Assembly: GCA_001563335.1 (NCBI GenBank)
Contig: LRSL01000058.1
Coordinates: 1-64,000, forward strand
Direction: 5' to 3'
Source: Candidatus Thorarchaeota archaeon SMTZ1-45
GTDB lineage: Archaea > Asgardarchaeota > Thorarchaeia > Thorarchaeales > Thorarchaeaceae
DNA: 64,000 nt
Below are positions 59,998-64,000 of this stretch, piece by piece. The position numbers were made by a program, and so were the translations under genes. Numbering within the stretch: position 1 is the stretch's first letter; every line of letters begins with the position of its first letter. Below the pieces are notes generated by a model. The model did no database searches. It saw only the letters and a program-made list of their open reading frames with translations, and was not told the DNA's origin.

Positions 59998-60360
59998 ATG
60001 GTCACAATCTTCATAGTTGATGATGAGGCGATTCTTCATAGACTCTACAAAGATGTCTTCAGCATCAAAGGACACGAAGTTGTGGCAGATGCATATGATG
60101 GGTCTGAAGCAATTGAGAAATTCAGTGCTTTAGATCCTAAACCTGAAGTCATCATTTTAGACCATCGCATGCCCAATAAAGATGGCCTCCAAGCGATGAA
60201 AGAAATCCTTGAGATTGATCCCAAAGCTAAGATTGTTTTCATCAGTGCTGATGCAAATGTAAGGGAACAGGCTATGAACAAAGGTGCAGCAAGTTTTGGT
60301 CTGAAACCTGTGACTATTCGTCACATGCTAGACCTCGTTGAGAGTGCTGTGTCTGATTGA
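59998..60360 (+). CDS. CheY-like response regulator receiver protein
   Basis: IFIVDDEAILHRL, phosphoacceptor VIILDHRMPNKDG, FISADA, LKPVT. Confidence 0.9.
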   Translation: MVTIFIVDDEAILHRLYKDVFSIKGHEVVADAYDGSEAIEKFSALDPKPEVIILDHRMPNKDGLQAMKEILEIDPKAKIVFISADANVREQAMNKGAASFGLKPVTIRHMLDLVESAVSD

Positions 60361-60438
60361 GAATCTATCTCGACAACATTGAGCTAAATCCTAGGGGGCA
60401 GGAATGATCTGACAGAAGTTCCGCATTCTGGTATCATC

Positions 60439-60786
60439 GTGGCAGGAGAGATTCCCCTATTGAGAGTTTTATTGAAAATGGCTCTTGAGGATGCAGGTTT
60501 TGATGTCGTGGGAGAAGCTGATGATGCCCAAAGTCTTATCGTAATTAGTCAATCCATGAATCCTTCAGTTGTTATTATTGATTTTAATATGGAACAGACA
60601 GACCTTGTCCGTCTCATTGAGGATTTGCTTGATATTGACCCAGTAATTGCGATAATAATCATATCTGATCCTATAGATAGCGTAGGTGAAACTGTTCTTT
60701 CAGCTGGTGCAAGAGCATTTCTTCAGAAACCATTTAGTATGTATGATATGACTGATACTGTTAGGAAAGTAAAACCCATCTATTGA
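60439..60786 (+). CDS. atypical receiver-domain protein lacking the acidic pair
   Basis: IVAGEIPLLRVLLKMALEDAGFDVVGEADDAQSL...VVIIDFNM...FLQKPFSM; AGE replaces the usual DDE; GTG start. Confidence 0.65.
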   Translation: MAGEIPLLRVLLKMALEDAGFDVVGEADDAQSLIVISQSMNPSVVIIDFNMEQTDLVRLIEDLLDIDPVIAIIIISDPIDSVGETVLSAGARAFLQKPFSMYDMTDTVRKVKPIY

Positions 60787-60970
60787 CCAACATATGGCAC
60801 ATTTTCCATTTAGAAGCAATAATACATGATTGATTTTCAGTGCCCAATACATCCTCGAAACCTATATCTCACGCTTTCACCCTTTTTTGCGAAGAAAACC
60901 ACTAGAAGTCTTTTGATAGCCATATAAAGCCAAATCAAAGAGGAGCAGGAACTAGTAGGCTCATCAAAAA

Positions 60971-62566
60971 ATGGTGATTGAGACGGTGCAAGACAACCCA
61001 ATAATCCCAGAGTTTATGATGTATACGACAGGATTAGAGGCTAGTGAAATTGAAGAATTGCGTAACCGAATCTCTCAATATTCCCGCTCTAACAGGGACC
61101 GGTTCAGGCTCTTCACAGATATTTTGCTTGAATACGTTGGAAGTGGAGAATGGAAGAATCGTAGTCCTGCTTTTCTTGCGATGTGCGCAAAGGGTAGCTT
61201 TCTAAGAGGTATGTATGGATACAATCAGATTCTTGCAAAAGAGCAATCCAATTTAACAGCAAAAGGATATGCCGCAGCAGCCTATTGTCGTCAAAGTCTT
61301 GATCCTCGTTGGTTGAATAATCTCCGGAATATCACCAACCAGGCTTGGCAATCGAAAGATTACATTGCATTTGCTGAATTATCTGGTCAGCTTGCATCTG
61401 TTCTTATTGACTTGGGATATACTGATCATGCCCGTGAAGTTGCTTCAGAGAGTATAGAGAAAGTAACCCAAGCAACTGCAAAGGATACATCCATTCGAAA
61501 TATGGTTCAAGCTGCTCTCCTTCGAGCAAGAATTATTCTCGCAACCATAGCTGAGACTGCTGAATCTCGTGAGGAGGCGCTGATTCGATTGGACTCAGCA
61601 CAGGATACTGCAAAGCATCTTGATCACCAGCTGGCTCTCACAGATATCAAGTTTTTCAGAAGTCGTGCTTTAGAGGAGTTTTACGAACATGACAGAGCAC
61701 TGAGTCTTGTTACAGCTGCACTTCGGCAATATGAACGGATGGGATATTTGCAGGGAGCTGCTGATGCTCGAAATCTACGAGGAGTTATCCATCTGAATAT
61801 GGGTCGATTACAGGAAGCCCGTGACCAATTCGAAGAATTGCTAATTATTCAACAACGGCTTAACAATCAGATAGGTCTTGCTGCAACACTCATCAATGTT
61901 GGAGAGATTGATCGAACCCTTGATCAGATTCAACAAATGGAAACTTACAACCGTAGAGCTCTCGAAATTAGTCAAGAAGCAGAGTATGTGCGTGGAATTG
62001 TTGTAGCCACTGTAAATCTTGGTGATGTTGCTTTACGCAAGGGTGAAACTGAGGAGGCAATACGGCTCTATAACGAAGGAATTGAACTCTCAGAAAAAGC
62101 CGGAATGAGAACCACTCTTGCACTAACATTATTCTTGGCTGGCGATGCAAATTATATTCTACAGAGATACGATGAAGCTATCACTTGCTACAGACGAGCG
62201 AAGGATGTTTCAGTTGAAATTGACCATCTACTTTATGTATTCAATGCAGATGTGAGTGAACTTGTAACTATTTTAGAAGCTGAGAAAAAACCTGACCATA
62301 AACTCCTATCAATGATACGTTCAACTCTCGGCTCGATAGGCGACTGGTCAGATTCTCCAGAGTTCAGTTTAATGATGGATGTCCGAAAGAAAGTATTAGA
62401 TGACCATACATGTGATAGTGATCTCTGCGTGTTTTTTGATGGTGAGAAGAGTTTTGAATGTAGAGTAGAGAGGATGGGTCTCCGAAAGGAATGCTTTGGA
62501 AATCTATATTGGATGGGTGGTTTGTGCCCTCATTTCAAAGATTTCTTGTCCAAACTTCGAGAATAG
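60971..62566 (+). CDS. TPR-repeat protein with Cys-rich C-terminus
   Basis: Multiple ~40-aa TPR units (e.g. AADARNLRGVIHLNMGRLQEARDQFEELLIIQQRLNNQIGLAATLINVGEIDRTLD); C-terminal CDSDLCVFFDGEKSFECRVERMGLRKECFGNLYWMGGLCPHF. Confidence 0.88.
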   Translation: MVIETVQDNPIIPEFMMYTTGLEASEIEELRNRISQYSRSNRDRFRLFTDILLEYVGSGEWKNRSPAFLAMCAKGSFLRGMYGYNQILAKEQSNLTAKGYAAAAYCRQSLDPRWLNNLRNITNQAWQSKDYIAFAELSGQLASVLIDLGYTDHAREVASESIEKVTQATAKDTSIRNMVQAALLRARIILATIAETAESREEALIRLDSAQDTAKHLDHQLALTDIKFFRSRALEEFYEHDRALSLVTAALRQYERMGYLQGAADARNLRGVIHLNMGRLQEARDQFEELLIIQQRLNNQIGLAATLINVGEIDRTLDQIQQMETYNRRALEISQEAEYVRGIVVATVNLGDVALRKGETEEAIRLYNEGIELSEKAGMRTTLALTLFLAGDANYILQRYDEAITCYRRAKDVSVEIDHLLYVFNADVSELVTILEAEKKPDHKLLSMIRSTLGSIGDWSDSPEFSLMMDVRKKVLDDHTCDSDLCVFFDGEKSFECRVERMGLRKECFGNLYWMGGLCPHFKDFLSKLRE

Positions 62567-62599
62567 ATTCAACAATCATAATCGCTACTGGTGCTGGAT

Positions 62600-62907
62600 A
62601 TGAACAATAACAAGAGGATATTGGTTGTTGATGATGATGATATCGCCACAAATTTGGCAAAAACATTTCTTGAGAAACATGGATTCGAGGTGATGTGATG
62701 CTTCCAATAATTGATGGTTTTAAAGTTTGCAAAGAATTGAAAGAACACATCAGTTTTAAAAAAACTCCAATTCTGATTTTGACTGCTAAAAATCGTATCA
62801 GTGATATTCAAAGAGGAAAATCTGTTGACGCTGATGAGTATATCATCAAACCTTTCTCATCGAAAAATCTTGTAGCAATAATTAGAAAACATTTCGGAAT
62901 ATTGTAA
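62600..62907 (+). pseudogene. response regulator receiver with internal deletion/frameshift
   Basis: N-terminal MNNNKRILVVDDDDIATNLAKTFLEKHGFEVM* in one frame, then (D)VMLPIIDGFKVCKELKEHISFKKTPILILTAKN...KPF in another; segment between is missing. Confidence 0.75.
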
Positions 62908-62924
62908 AATGGTGTTTTCCAAAT

Positions 62925-63644
62925 CTATTCTATATCGACTATAATTTTGGTATCATCATCAGAATCTCTATCCTCTGATTGCTGAGGTTTCTCTGATAAC
63001 ATACTCTCGAATAGCCTAAGTGCTTCCTTAACTGTACTTGCCCACGCTTCTTCTCGTTCTTGGATAGAATCGTCCACCTGTTGGCGAATCGGATCGATGA
63101 GCGACCTCACTTTCTGACAGCTTTCTTCATCCCATTCTGCATATTCCATGATGGTTTCTATCTGCCTTATTATCTGGCTTCGAATAGATGCAAACCGCAT
63201 TCTTTCCTCATCAAGATTCTCAAGTCTTTTATTGACTTTACCAAGCTCACGAAGGAGTTTTCTGACTGCTGTTACATCTGGTCTTGCTTCAGGGATAACA
63301 AATCCCTGTGGAACAATTAGACGCGTTCCTGTTCTTCCATGACTTGTGAGCCTGACTACAAAGGCATCAGGGAGGATTGTTGTTGAAAGACCAAAACGAA
63401 CATTGAGACGATAGTAGACTCTATCGGGTCCAACTTCACTCTCTCCATGTTCACGTTCAACCAATCCTGCGTCTTGAAGTGCTTCAAGATGTTTAAACAC
63501 ACCACGCGGAGTTAGACCTAGCACTTTGCTCAACTCGTAGGGATATCTCTCACCTTGTGCTAAAAGACGAAGAATTCTCCTGCGTGTTTCGTTTCCTAAA
63601 GCCTTGAAGACTTTGTCAAGATCACTTGGTCCTTCTTGTGTCAA
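62925..63644 (-). CDS. ArsR-like winged-helix transcriptional regulator
   Basis: DLDKVFKALGNETRRRILRLLAQGERYPYELSKVLGLTPRGVFKHLEALQDAGLVERE. Confidence 0.88.
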   Translation of the reverse strand: MTQEGPSDLDKVFKALGNETRRRILRLLAQGERYPYELSKVLGLTPRGVFKHLEALQDAGLVEREHGESEVGPDRVYYRLNVRFGLSTTILPDAFVVRLTSHGRTGTRLIVPQGFVIPEARPDVTAVRKLLRELGKVNKRLENLDEERMRFASIRSQIIRQIETIMEYAEWDEESCQKVRSLIDPIRQQVDDSIQEREEAWASTVKEALRLFESMLSEKPQQSEDRDSDDDTKIIVDIE

Positions 63645-63694
63645 CCGTTATCATCTTTCCATCGATATGATATTCACATGTCAGCTATACTGAA

Positions 63695-63946
63695 TTACAG
63701 ATAATCAACGCTTTCCCATATTCCATAGAGAAATATCAACCACTCAATATAGAGCTTGTCTGGTTCCCAAAAGTCAATCCCAGAAGTTGACATCCATTCT
63801 GGAAATACTTCGTCTTGTTTCAATTCCATTATATGCTCTCCAATTATTCGACTATTTACTAGGTTACTCGAGTAATTCTTGCTAGATTCTAGTTTATCTA
63901 AGATACCAATTGGTATCTTAGCATTTAAGGCTTGGCACATGACCAT
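63695..63946 (-). CDS. hypothetical protein (83 aa)
   Basis: ORF only, near window edge. Confidence 0.35.
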   Translation of the reverse strand: MVMCQALNAKIPIGILDKLESSKNYSSNLVNSRIIGEHIMELKQDEVFPEWMSTSGIDFWEPDKLYIEWLIFLYGIWESVDYL

Positions 63947-64000
63947 AATTTCAGTGGTCAGCTTTTCTACTATTTTCTAATCTTCGAACTGCTTTGGTCA

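Noticed and set aside
58440-60000. Degenerate CRISPR array
   Set aside because: Motif copies are only ~7-13 bp, irregularly spaced and in both orientations; no regular spacers and no cas genes.
1-64000. tRNA or rRNA genes
   Set aside because: I looked for T-arm-like GGTTCRA signatures and acceptor pairing in the intergenic regions and found none convincing; a tRNAscan run would be decisive.

Overview
This 64 kb window is protein-dense and AT-rich, with archaeal-style gene content: archaeal-type TyrRS, IorAB, a UbiA-family prenyltransferase, geranylgeranyl reductase, an F420-type LLM oxidoreductase, DsrEFH and a protein disulfide oxidoreductase. A PPP-family phosphatase and a degenerate Ras-like GTPase fold suggest an Asgard archaeon, but that assignment is inference. 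Main blocks: (i) 2.7-20.4 kb, cell-surface genes: a secreted metzincin-like protease and two tandem ~2,560-aa Ig-like-repeat, membrane-anchored proteins with a shared cytoplasmic tail; (ii) 21.6-25.4 kb, a flippase/PHP/UbiA/DUF362 cluster; (iii) 25.4-28.0 kb, an operon of PPP phosphatase, LOG-like protein and pseudo-GTPase; (iv) 31.2-35.9 kb, a strongly structured non-coding segment followed by an FtsX/MacB-type ABC exporter with shared dyad operators; (v) 36.8-53.5 kb, a thiol-redox, iron and sulfur-relay neighbourhood, including a trxB with an internal deletion; (vi) 54.8-60.0 kb, two AT-rich intergenic regions with about 12 copies of a GTA(A/C)ACG(TTG) motif in both orientations plus long inverted repeats (candidate origin, partition or iteron locus); (vii) 60.0-63.7 kb, a receiver-domain/TPR cluster in which two of three receivers are degenerate. 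I saw no rRNA, tRNA, CRISPR array or transposase. All family calls come from reading the translations; no database search was run.
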